Source: Stomorhina lunata (lineage: Eukaryota > Arthropoda > Insecta > Diptera > Rhiniidae). From it: a stretch of 64,000 nucleotides of DNA. Both the position numbers and the translations under genes were made by a program. The DNA lies in assembly GCA_933228675.1 (NCBI GenBank), contig OW121742.1, positions 18,954,850 through 19,018,849 of the forward strand. Direction: 5' to 3'. The notes under the pieces are model-generated. The model was given only the letters and a program-made list of their open reading frames with translations, was not told the DNA's origin and made no database searches. Shown in pieces: positions 46,746 to 57,690 of the stretch. The first letter of the stretch is position 1. The number at the start of each line of letters is the position of its first letter.

Positions 46746-47500
46746 GATAATTCCTAATTTTTTCAATTCAAAAATTTCTTATTTTTATACAAAATCTTTC
46801 AAAAATTTCTTATTTTTGTACGAAATTTTTCAAAAATATCTCAGTTTTATAGGAAATTTTTCAAAAATTTCTAACTTTTATAGCAAATTTAATTTTTTTT
46901 TTATTTTTATAGGAATTTTTTAAAAAATTTCCTATTTTTATAGGAAATTTTTTAAAAATTTCTTAATTTTATAGAAAATTTTTTAAGAATTTCTTATTTT
47001 TATAGGAAATTTTTCAAAAAATTCTTATTTTTATAGGAAATTTTTCAAAAGTTTCTTATTTTTATGGGAATTTTTTAATTTTTTTTTTATTTTTAAAGGA
47101 AATTTTAAAAAGTTTTTTTATTTTTCTAGAAATTTTTCAAACATTTCTAATTTTTATGGGAAATTTTTCAAAAATTTCTTATTTTTATAGGAAATTTTTC
47201 AAAAAATTTCTTAATTTTATAGGAAATTTTTAAGAAATTTCTCATTTTTATAAACAATTTTTTAAAAATTCCTTTTTTTTATAGGAAGTTTTAAAAAAAT
47301 TTCTTATGTGTTTAGGAAATTTTTAAAAAATTTAATAATTTTTTTAAATTTTTCGAAAATCTTACAAATTTTTTTTTAAAGAAAATTTTACAAATTTTTT
47401 TTTTAAAGAAAATTTTTCAAAATTTTTTATATCTTCATAGAAAATTTTTAAAAAAATCTGATTTTTATAGGAAATTTTTCAAAAAAATTCTTATTTTAGA

Positions 47501-48481
47501 AAACTATTCCCCACTGGTATTCTAGCATTCGTACAACATTAACATGTTGCAGTTTTAGCACCATCAATTACATGACTTTTAGATTATTGTTGTTTTTGTT
47601 GCTGTTTAATGCTTAAATGTGTTTAATCGTACATCGGTATTAACATGCTGTTTGCCATCAAATTAATTGCAGTGCAATGCAATTTTAAATTAACTGGTGT
47701 CGATGATGTTGCACACACACACACACACATTTGACTAAAACAACCAATTTTCTTGCCACAATAATGAAATGAAACAGAAACACAATGATGGGCTTTTAGA
47801 TGACTAAACTCAAGAGAAGACAAAGATGTTGCTGTTGCAAGCTGAAGTTTGAGAGGAGGAAAACAAGAAAGGCATCAATGCATCAGAACAACCTACGCTC
47901 GAAGTGGTATTAAAACATATAAAGCTTAATCTTTAAGTTAATACGCATTACTCTTATAAATACATAAACTAACAAAAAAAAAAGTCAGTAGTTTTAAAAA
48001 GCAAAAAGTTTAGAGATCTTATACTTTATAGTAAATTTGCAAAAATTTTTTTACTTTATTAAAATTTCTTAAAGATTTCCTTCTTTTATAGCACTGTTTT
48101 TCATTTACGAATAATCGGTGTACCGTGATTTTTGTATGTTTCATTTTACTTTTATGTTCAAAATAGTTAGTGATGTATAATGATTTTAAAGACAGCAGAC
48201 AAAAACCCACCCACACACGCAGACTTACAGACAGTAAGCTCAAGAATTGGCTACAACCGATGCCATAAAAAAAATAAAAATCTCAACGAAATAATAAAAC
48301 AAACATCTTTAAAACTACTAAATAAATCTACACCAAAAATATAATAAAATTAAAAAAAAAACGAGTAAAAAAATCAGTTTTAAAAAATCTATGTAATTTA
48401 GGAGACTGACACCAACCAGTTGAAGTCAGATGCTTCACAAAATCGAAAGCCATCAGTTAAGATTACAATCATAGAAGACCA
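47501..48481. other. Spacer with a (CA)n microsatellite
   Basis: Unique AT-rich sequence. A CA dinucleotide repeat lies at 47712-47729. Short minus-strand frames (66 and 74 codons) lack recognisable domains. No gene supported. Confidence 0.6.
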
Positions 48482-48717
48482 ATTACAACTAAAGAACCTC
48501 TTCAACATTTGAAGGTGTTTTAAGGAAAAAAAAATAAAAAAATAAAGATAGGATTGAATAACTTCTCTAAAATATCATCAGATTTATAAATGATACCAAA
48601 TTATACCAAAAGTTTGTTATTAATATTTTAGGCCTAAATGTAACGAATAAGGATTTTATTTCTTTTTATTTGTTACTTAAAATCAGATTTATCCTTTACT
48701 AGATTTGAGGCCTGTTT
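48482..48717. repeat. Unique flank, left copy of a direct duplication
   Basis: This segment, containing TTTTAGGCCTAAATGTAACG and ending GATTTGAGGCCTGTTT, recurs with small changes at 49461-49635 on the other side of a family B array. The left copy has about 60 bases near 48497-48550 missing from the right copy. Confidence 0.88.
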
Positions 48718-49460
48718 CTTAGTTTTATAGGAAATTTTTCAAAAAGTTCTTATTTTTATAGGAAATTTTTCAAGAATTTCTTATTTTTATAGGAAATTTT
48801 TCAAGAATTTCTTATTTTTATAGGAAATTTTTCAAAAGTTTCTTATTTTTATAGGAAATTTTTCAAAAAAAAATTTTTTATAGGAAATTTTAAAAAGTTT
48901 TTTATTTTACTAGAAATTTTTTAAAAATTTCTTTTTTTTTTAGAAAATTTTTCAAAAATTTCTTAGTTTTTAGGAAATTTTTTGAAAAAATTACTTATTT
49001 TTATAGAAATTTTTTGAAAAATTTTATATTTCAATAGGGTATTTAAAAAAAGTTTCTTACATTATAGAAATTTTTTAGAATTTCTTATTTTCATAGGAAA
49101 TTTTTCAAAAACTTCTTATTTTTATAGGAAGGTTTTCAAAAATTTCTTATTTTTTTAGGAAATTTTTTAAAATTTTCTTATTTTTATAGGAAATTTTTCA
49201 AAAATTCCTTAATTTTATAGGAAATTTTTCAAAAATTTTTTAATTTTTATAAACAATTTTTTAAAAATTCCTTTTCTTATAGGAAATTTAAAAAAAAAAT
49301 TCTTATGTTTTTACGAAATTTTTCAAAAATTTATTAGTTTTATTTAAATTTTTCGAAAATTTTACAATTTTTTTTTAAAGAAAATTTTTCACAATTTTTT
49401 TTATCTTCATAAAAAATTTTTAAACAGAACTGATTTTTATAGGAAATTTTTCAAAAAAAA
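48718..49460. repeat. 31-bp family B array, plus orientation, duplicated from its neighbour
   Basis: The array begins immediately after the left duplicated flank and ends immediately before the right one. Its right end repeats the special variants seen at 47390-47490 (TTTAAAGAAAATTTTTC, ATCTTCATA, CTGATTTTTATAGG), so it appears to be a copy of the end of the 44.8-47.5 kb array. Confidence 0.92.
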
Positions 49461-49635
49461 TTTTACAACTAAAGAAAGGATTGAATAAATTCTCTAAAAT
49501 ATCATCAGATTTATGTATGACCAAATGAAGTTTGTAATTAATATTTTAGGCCTAAATGTAACGAATTAGGATTTTATTTCTTTTTATTTGTTACTTAAAA
49601 TCAGATTTATCCTTTACTAGATTTGAGGCCTGTTT
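49461..49635. repeat. Unique flank, right copy of a direct duplication
   Basis: Counterpart of 48482-48717, sharing ACAACTAAAGAA, then GGATTGAATAA, ATATCATCAGATTTAT and the whole run to GAGGCCTGTTT. Most differences are a few substitutions and short deletions. Confidence 0.88.
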
Positions 49636-50390
49636 AACAAATTATCGAAGATTTTATGTTTTTTAAGATTTTTCACAAAAATTTATATTTTTTTCGGATT
49701 TAGGTGAGCTTTCTAATAAAGCTACTTTGTTTGTTGTGAAGCTTAGATTTCTTACTTAATTAGATTTTTTTTTCAAATTAAAGTATGTTTTCAAATAAAG
49801 CTTCTTTGATGTGAATCGTATTTAAAGAATTGTCGACGATTACGCATCTTCCGATTTTTTTTCAACTAAAATACGATTATTTTGTTTAGATTTTGGTATG
49901 ATTTGAAATGAAGCTCACTTATTTGATTTAAAAAATTATTGAGAAATTCTTGATTTTTTTAGCTTTTTCACCAAAATCTTAATTTTTTTTCTGATTATGG
50001 TGTGTTTCCAAATAAAGCTTCTTTTTCCGATTTGCAGCTTATTTAAAGAATTATCGTTGATTTAAGATTTTTCACTATAAATAAAAATTTTTCTCAGATT
50101 TAGGTATGATTCCAAATAAAGATTCATTTTTGGATTTGAAGCTTTTTTTTAAGAAAAATCGATGATTTTAGATTCTTTAAGATTTAGGTGTGATTTTTAA
50201 TTTTTTAAACGAATTATCAATGATTTTAGTTTTATAAAATTGTTCACAAAAAACTAAATTATTTCTTAGGTTATAAATTAAGCTTATCTTTTTGATTTAA
50301 AGCTTATTTAACGAATTATGGACGATTTTTGATCTCTTAATATTTTTTACTAAAAACTTTTTTTCTAAGATTTAAAACTTTATCTAAATG
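49636..50390. repeat. Degenerate tandem repeat of about 104-113 bp
   Basis: Imperfect units with the order GATTTAGGTRTGATT, CCAAATAAAGCTTC, TTTTTGATTTGAAGCTTATT, TAAAGAATTATCGATGATTT, TTCAC. The AAATAAAG/AAATGAAG element recurs at about 49793, 49906, 50010 and 50114. It is unrelated to the 29-31-bp families and much older, judging by divergence. Confidence 0.75.
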
Positions 50391-50890
50391 AAATATATAT
50401 ATTAGAAATTTGGTTGAAATCGGGTGTAATTAACCCTTTTATTACCAGGGTCAATAGTAAAATTTTTAATATAACAAATTTAAAAAAAAAAACACTAGAC
50501 ATTGCATGTGAATTGAAAAATCGTTCAAAGGCGCCTAAAATTCCATTTGTGTACAAATTAACCCTTGGGTACACTTGAGCTAAGCACGTAAATAAGTTTG
50601 AATCCATGGGTAAGCAAGGGTTAATTTGTATGAAAATGTAATTATATAATTCTTTGAACGAATTTTTGAATTTTTATTGAAATATAACAATAAAAATATG
50701 AAATTTCTATTACTTTTGTTTTTTTTTTTTTTTTTGAATATTGAATATTTTAAAAATTTTTTCTGTGATCCTGGTAATGAAAGTTTTAACGACATCCTAT
50801 TTCAACCAAATTTCTAATTCTATTTCTACCTATTTCCGTTCTGCTTGTAAAAAACTGATAATATGTAACCATTCACGGTCTTGTTTTATA
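50391..50890. other. AT-rich spacer with a local near-inverted pair
   Basis: No gene recognised. ATTAGAAATTTGGTTGAAAT at 50400 is matched in reverse complement by ATTTCAACCAAATTTCTAAT near 50799-50818, and parts between the two arms (TTAACCCTTGGGT / CCATGGGTAAGCAAGGGTTAA) also pair, so about 420 bp could fold as a long imperfect hairpin. Confidence 0.55.
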
Positions 50891-51245
50891 ACTTTAGAAA
50901 AAATTTCATATTGAAATATTTTCTTTAGGAAAAAATTTCATATTAAAAGATTTTCTTTAGAAAACATTTCATATTGAAAATAGATAAAATTTCATATTGA
51001 AAATATTTTCTTTTGAAAAAATTCATATTGAAAGATTTTCTTTAGAAAAGAATTTCATAGTGAAAGATTTTCTTTAGAAAAAAATTCATATTGAAATATT
51101 TTTAATAGAAAAAGTTCATATTGAAGATTTTCTTTAGAAAAAATTTTATATTGAAATATTTTCTTTAGCAAAAATTTCATATTAACAGATTTTCTTTATC
51201 AAAAATTTCATATTGAAAGATTTTCTTTAGAAAAAATTTAATTTT
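50891..51245. repeat. 31-bp minisatellite array (TTTAGAAAAAATTTCATATTG type)
   Basis: Units with TTTTCTTTAGAAAA followed by ATTTCATATTGAAAGA, a third relative of the dyad-centred satellites. Fairly divergent. Confidence 0.85.
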
Positions 51246-51310
51246 TTTTGTTCATTTGAGAAACATGAGCCCAAATAACATTCGTATTGATAAATAAAAA
51301 ATCGTCTGTT

Positions 51311-51353
<43 letters not shown>

Positions 51354-51534
51354 TTAAGGAGCTTTTATGAGTTAAGGAGCTTTTATTGGTTAAGGAGCTT
51401 TTATGAGTGAATAGGCAAACGTTTGGGTAGTAAAAGTTAACGCCAAGTTTTTATACTAAGACGGACAATTTTTGTATGAGGACAATGATGAATCTTTTAA
51501 AGTGCATAAATTTGTACAAATATTTATTTTTTTA
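51246..51534. repeat. (GTCT)n microsatellite and adjacent 22-bp triplet repeat
   Basis: TGTTTGTTTG followed by a pure CTGT tract (about 51309-51352), then TTAAGGAGCTTTTATGAGT repeated three times at about 22-bp spacing (51353-51412, the middle copy reading TTGGT). The remainder is unique. GTCT tracts also occur in the 22.9-kb element, so a shared origin is possible. Confidence 0.8.
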
Positions 51535-53205
51535 AATTTCGCGAAAAATTTGTAATGTCAAAAATTTTTTTATAAGAAAAAATTTGCTATGAGAAAAGTT
51601 TTTAAAGTCGAAAAATTTTCTATAAGAAACATTTTTAATGTTGAAAATTTTTCCGTAAGAAAAATTTTGAATATCAAAAATTTTTCTATTAAAAAAAATT
51701 GTTAATGTCGAAAATTTTTCTATAAGAAAAATTTTTAATGACGCAAAATTTTTCTGCAAAAAAAATCTTAAATGTCAAAAATTTTTCTATTAAAAAATTT
51801 GCTTATATCGAAAAAACTAAATTTTCATATTAGAAAAATTTTAATATCGAAAATCTGTCTATAATAAAAATGTATAACGTCGAAAATTTTTCTATAAAAA
51901 AGTGTTTTTAATTTTTATAGCAAATTTTTCCAAAATTTCTTATTGTTATTAGAAAATTTTGAAAAATTTGTTATCTTTCTAAGAATTTTTTCAAAAATTT
52001 CGTATTTTTATAGAACATCTTTTAAACACTTTTATAGGAAATTTGTAAAAATTTCTTATTTGTGTAGGAAATTTTTTAAAAATTGTTTGTTTTTATAGAA
52101 AATTTTTCAAAAATTTCTTATTTTTATAGGAAAATTTTCAGAAATTTCGTATTTTTACAAAACATCTTTCAAAAATTTTTTATAGGAAATTTTTCAAAAA
52201 TTTCTTATTTTTATAGGAAATTTTTCAAAAATTTCTTATTTTTATAGGAAATTTTTCAAAAATTTCTGCTTTTTATAGGAAATTTTTCAAAAATTTCTTA
52301 TTTATATAAAAAAATTTTCAAAAATTTCTTATTTTTATAGGACATTTTTCAAAATGTTCTTATTTTTATTGGAAATTTTTCAAAAATTTCTTATTTTTAT
52401 AGAAAATTTTTCAAAAATTTCCTATTTTTACAGGAAATTTTTCAAAAATTTCTTTTTTTTATAGGAAAATTTTCAAAAATTTCTTATTTTTATAGGAAGT
52501 TTTTCAAAAATTTCTTATTTTTATAGGAAATTTTTCAAAAATTTCTTATTTTTATAGGAAATTTTTCAAAAATTTCTTATTTTTATAGGAAATTTTTCAA
52601 AAATTTCTTATTTTTATAGGAAATTTTTCAAAAATTTCTTATTTTTATAGGAAATTTTTCAAAAATTTCTTATTTTTATAGGAAATTTTTCAAAAATTTC
52701 TAATTTTTAAAGAAAACATGTTTAAAAATTTCATACTTTTATAACTTTCATACTTTTATTACAAAAATTTCATATTTTTATAAGATTTTTTTAAAATTTC
52801 TTATTTTTAAGGAAATTTTTTACAAAATTTGTTATTTTCATAAGAAATTTTTCAAAAATGTTTAATGTCGAAAATTTGCTATAAGAAAAATGTTTAATGT
52901 CAAAAATTTTTCTATAAGAAATATTTTAATGTCGAAAATTTTTCCATATGAAAAATTTGAATAGCGCAAATTTTTCTACAAGAAAAATTTGAACATCACA
53001 AATTTTCTGTAAGAAAAATTTGAATATCTCAATTTTTTTTCAGAGATATTTGAATATGAAAAATTTTAATATCGCAAATTTTTCTATAAGAAAAATTTTA
53101 ATATCGTAAAGTTTTCTACAAGAAACACCAGAATATCAAAAATTTGTCTATACATAAAATTTTGATATTAACAATTTTTTCTATAAAAATCGAAATTTAA
53201 TATCG
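51535..53205. repeat. Composite array: ~32-bp TTTAATGTCGAAAA type split by family B
   Basis: 51535-51905 and 52851-53205 consist of units with AATTTTTCTATAAGAAAAAT and TTTAATGTCG or GAATATC. The middle (about 51906-52850) is plus-oriented family B with a regular core at 52480-52700. The B block therefore sits inside the other array. Confidence 0.88.
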
Positions 53206-54170
53206 AAAGTTTTTGCCCTGTTTATTCACTAAACGCCTTTATTGTTACTATTTCTCAATTGACCCATTAGTAATAAGTAAAATAGCAAAAACACAGTTTC
53301 CAGAAACCAGAAGCATTAAATGCTTCGATTTCTTCCACAACTTTTTTCGCCCATCTTTTAACGAACACACGCTTCTCACCTTTATAAGGTCAGTTGCAAG
53401 AACCCAGCCAACAACCAGAAACGGTCGAGACGAACACCGTCAACCAAATTTTAGCCGCCACACTAATAGCATTTGATTCCTCCTGGTGCAAAGCAAAAGA
53501 CACCTTTACCAGCTCAGTAGTAGCTGCACAACCTCTACGCTCAGTTGCAACATGCTGCTGCAACATTTAGCTACTTTAGTTACTATTTTTCATCAATTTA
53601 TTTTCAGAGTTTTATACAAAAAGAAAATTGTTGCACGTTAAAGATTAGCTTTTTTAAGACAAAGAATTGAAAAAATAGACAAAAAAAGAATTGTTGCACG
53701 TAATACAACAAGCGGCAATAATAGTACATGTATAAACAACAAACAATTGCTGCAGTAGTAGCAGCAGCAACAACCTCTTAACAGCAGCAATATATGTGTA
53801 AGCAATATCATATTCCTGTTGTGGTGAATATTGTTTCTGTTTCTGTTAAGGTTTTATGTTGTACGTTTTTATTGTACAATGTTACATGTACTGACTTACC
53901 ACTTACGTTTATGAATGTTTCTAATGTTGTTGTTTGTGTAGCCCCATGTGTGTTGGCGTCTTTGGGAGTAAAAAAAATATTTCAAATCCCTGGTGTTTTC
54001 ATCACAACGCCCGCATTTTCCACAAAATTTCAAAATACACACAATTTTAACTTATAAGTTGATAAAGTAGGGTAGGTTGACAATTACAAAAAAAATAATT
54101 TTTTCATTAAAAATTTAAGTATAATTTTTATACTTAATTTTAAAAAACATATTTTCAAAAATGTTATATT
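53206..54170. other. Spacer with CAG/CAA-rich stretches
   Basis: Unique sequence a little less AT-rich than average, with AGTAGTAGCAGCAGCAACAA near 53755. Two 87-codon open frames (53213-53476 and 53794-54057) have no recognisable domain; the first has mixed composition and the second a hydrophobic N-terminal half. Neither is supported as a gene. Confidence 0.5.
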
Positions 54171-56275
54171 TCTTAATAAAAAATTTTTCCAAATTTTCTT
54201 ATTTTTTATAGAAAATTAAAAAAAAAATCTTATTTTTATAGGAAATTTTTCAAAAATTTCTTATTTTTATAGGAAATTTTTCAAAAATTTCATATTTTTA
54301 TAGGAAATTTTTCAAAAATTTCATATTTTTATAGGAAATTTTTCAAAAATTTCTTATTTTTATAGGAAATTTTTCAAAAATTTCTTATTTTTATAGGAAA
54401 TTTTTCAAAAATTTCTTATTTTTATAGGAAATTTTTCAAAAATTTCTTATTTTTATAGGAAATTTTTTAAAAATTTCTTATTTTTATAGGAAATTTTTCA
54501 AAAATGTCTTATTTTTATAGGAAATTTTTCAAAAATGTCTTATTTTTATAGGAAATTTTTCAAAAATTTCTTATTTTTATAAGAAATTTTTCAAAAATTT
54601 CTTATTTTTATAAGAAATTTTTAAAAAATTTCTTATTTTTATAAGAAATTTTTAAAAAATTTCTTATTTTTATAAGAAATTTTTCAAAAATTTCTTACTT
54701 TTATAAGAAATTTTTCAAAAATTTCTTATTTTTATAAGAAATTTTTAAAAAATTTCTTATTTTTGTAAGAAATTTTTCAAAAATTTCTTATTTTTATAAG
54801 AAATTTTTCAAAAATTTCTTATTTTTATAAGAAATTTTTCAAAAATTTCTTATTTTTATAAGAAATTTTTCAAAAATTTCTTATTTTTATAAGAAATTTT
54901 TCAAAAATTTCTTATTTTTATAAGAAAATTTTCAAAAATTTCTTATTTTTATAAGAAATTTTTCAAAAATTTCTTATTTTTATAAGAAAATTTTCAAAAA
55001 TTTCTTATTTTTATAAGAAAATTTTCAAAAATTTCTTATTTTTATAAGAAATTTTTCAAAAATTTCTTATTTTTATAGGAAATTTTTCAAAAAGTTCTTA
55101 TTTTTATAGGAAACTTTGAAAAAAATTTTTAATTCTATTAAAAATTTTTCAAAAATTTCTTATTTTTATAGGAAATTTTTCAAAAATTTCTTATTTTTAT
55201 AGGAAATTTTTCAAAAATTTCTTATTTTTATAGGAAATTTTTAAAAAATTTCTTATTTTTATAGGAAATTTTTCAAAAATTTCTTATTTTTATAGGAAAT
55301 TTTTCAAAAATTTCTTATTTTTATAGGAAATTTTTCAAAAATTTCTTATTTTTATAGGAAATTTTTCAAAAATTTCTTATTTTTATAGGAAATTGTTCAA
55401 AAATTTCTTATTTTTATAGGAAATTTTTCAAAAATTTCTTATTTTTATAGGAAATTTTTCAAAAATTTCGTATTTTTATAGAAATTTTTTTAAAAATTTC
55501 TTACTTTTTTAGGAAATTTTTCAAAAATTTCTTATTTTTATAGAAAATTTTTTAAAAATTTCTTATTTTACAAGAAATTTTTAAAAAATTTCTTATTTTT
55601 ATAGGAAATTTTTCAAGAATTTCTTATTTTTATAGGATTTTTTTAAAAAATTTCTTATTTTTGTAGGAATTTTTTAAAAAAATGTCTTGTTTTTATAGGG
55701 AATTTAAAAAAAAATCTTTTTTTTAAATTTGTTATTTTTATAGAAAATTTTTTTAAAAAATAGAAAATTTTTCAAATTTTTTTTTTTTTTTTTGATAGAA
55801 GTTTTTTTTTAAATATTTCTTATATTATAGAAATTTTTTTCAAAATTTCATATTATTGTAGGAAAATTTTCTAAAAATTTCTTATTTTTATAGGAAATTT
55901 TTCAAACATTTTTTATTTTTATAGGAAATTTTTTAAAGTTTTCTCATTTTTATAGGAATTTTTTCAAAAATTTCTTATTTTTATAGAAAATTTTTCAAAA
56001 ATTTTTTTATTTTTATGGGAAATTTTTCAAATTTTTTTATTTTTATAGGAAATTTTTTAAAATTTTCTTATTTTTATAGAAATTTTTTTTTTTAAATTTC
56101 TTATTTCTTATTTTTATAGGAAATTTTTTATTTTTATAGAAATGTTTTTAAAAAAATTCTAATTTTTATAAAAAATTTTCTAAAAATTTCTTACTTTTGT
56201 AGGAAATTTTTCAAAGATTTCTTATACTTATAGGAAAGTTTTCAAAAATTTCCTATTCATATAGTTAATTAATTG
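54171..56275. repeat. 31-bp family B array, plus orientation, with a palindromic sub-block
   Basis: Units switch from ATAGGAAATTTTTC (54241-54575) to ATAAGAAATTTTTC (54579-55075) and back. The ATAAG form makes each unit a 27-bp near-perfect palindrome: ATAAGAAATTTTT-C-AAAAATTTCTTAT. The right end from about 55470 is degenerate. Confidence 0.95.
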
Positions 56276-57690
56276 AATGTTATTAAAAAAAAAATTTATA
56301 TTTTTTGTTGACTTATCCCTTCCTCCTCGTATGTCTTAACGATCACATAAAAGTGGTAGTCTGAAACACAGTTTAAAAAGCGTTTCATTGTGCAAAAAAG
56401 AACCACACAATTAGGATTTGAGTTAAAGTGTCATTTAATGTGTTGTTAAAAGTCTATGATTCATGCGTGATTATAAGAATGGAAGAGAATAATAGATAAT
56501 AATCACAAATCACTTGAAGGCAAAATAATACAGAAATTACAGCTACCGGAATATATTGAAAATATAGCATCAATTTTTTGTCCAGAGTTTAATGACAACA
56601 AAAAAAACTTAATTAAGATTTTACGTTTTATTTGAAAAGCTAATGTTTGTTCAAAATATATTATTTACTTTTTTCAGAAATAGATTTTTTATGGGAAATT
56701 TTTCTTCAAAACTTATTAAAAATCTTAATTATTAAAAAGACTTTTTCACTGGTTTAATCAAAATATTTGACTTCTATTTTCAAAGCCTTTTAACCTGTTG
56801 ATCATTTGCAAAAATTTCTCCTTTCCAAAAAAAAGCAAAACTTAAAATAATGAAAATTGTTAAATCACCATAAATAGGTTTAAAGTATAAAATGTTTACT
56901 CTTTTTATTTTATCACTTTAATTTATTTTTAATTTCTTTTATTCGATCTATAAAAACCGAAAGAATCGTGATAGTATTTAATTGTTTTTACTTTTTAAAT
57001 TCACTTTCTTTTTAAATTATTCAGTTTAACTCATTTCATTATAACAATTTTTGAATCATCTCGATCAAGCAATTGAACACATTTTTAATACTCCAATTTT
57101 GGCGCTTGCGTCTTAAGTCTTTTGATTAATAGCAACAGAGCAGTAACACAAGCCAACAAACGTAAAGTAATAAATATACAATTAGTCAGCAGTGATTTCT
57201 TTTAAATTTTTTCGCATTTTAATCAAAAAGAGTTTAAAGAAAAGAATAGGTTTTGTTTACTAGCAAGTATTTCTAGCAGATGAATGAATGAATGAATCTA
57301 CTCGTACTAGTTAAGTAAGTGGTATGAACATCGTTACTCTGATACATACATAGGTTTCCAATTAAAGACCCACCATTGTGATATCGATCAATAGTTATTA
57401 TGAGGAATTCTTTTATGTTGCTAACTTTCTGCTGTGGCTTATAAAGTTGTTGAGTTATGGTTTCCTTTTTTTTATTATTATTCGCATGAAAATAGTTAAC
57501 AAGCTTTAGATTTAGATATTTTATCTTGTGTGCCAAATCTTAAATATAGACTAGGTTTATTTAGTTTTTTTTCTTTAAATGAGATAAAGATAATGATATT
57601 GAAGACGATTTTGCTAGATTTTCAATGGGAGGTGGATTAACGATTACAGTTATAATTAGATAAAAATGGATGAGAAATATTATAGGCCAA
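56276..57690. other. AT-rich spacer between inverted B arrays
   Basis: Unique sequence with no recognisable gene; an 87-codon minus-strand frame at 57273-57536 has no domain. Contains ATGAATGAATGAATC at 57280. Confidence 0.6.

Larger units (their letters stand above)
44801..47500. repeat. 31-bp family B array, plus orientation, with two small insertions
   Basis: The regular core is about 45540-46200, with near-identical units. A block of three units at about 46020-46110 shares CCTATTTTTATAGG in place of CTTATTTTTATAGG. It is interrupted at 45469-45535 and 46598-46745 by unrelated sequence. The right end (47390-47490) has T-rich and ATCTTCATA variants that reappear at 49370-49460. Confidence 0.94.

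Noticed and set aside
53213..54057. Two 87-codon frames as small host genes
   Set aside because: Ordinary chance length for the less AT-rich spacer, no domain, signal peptide or splice context that I can defend.
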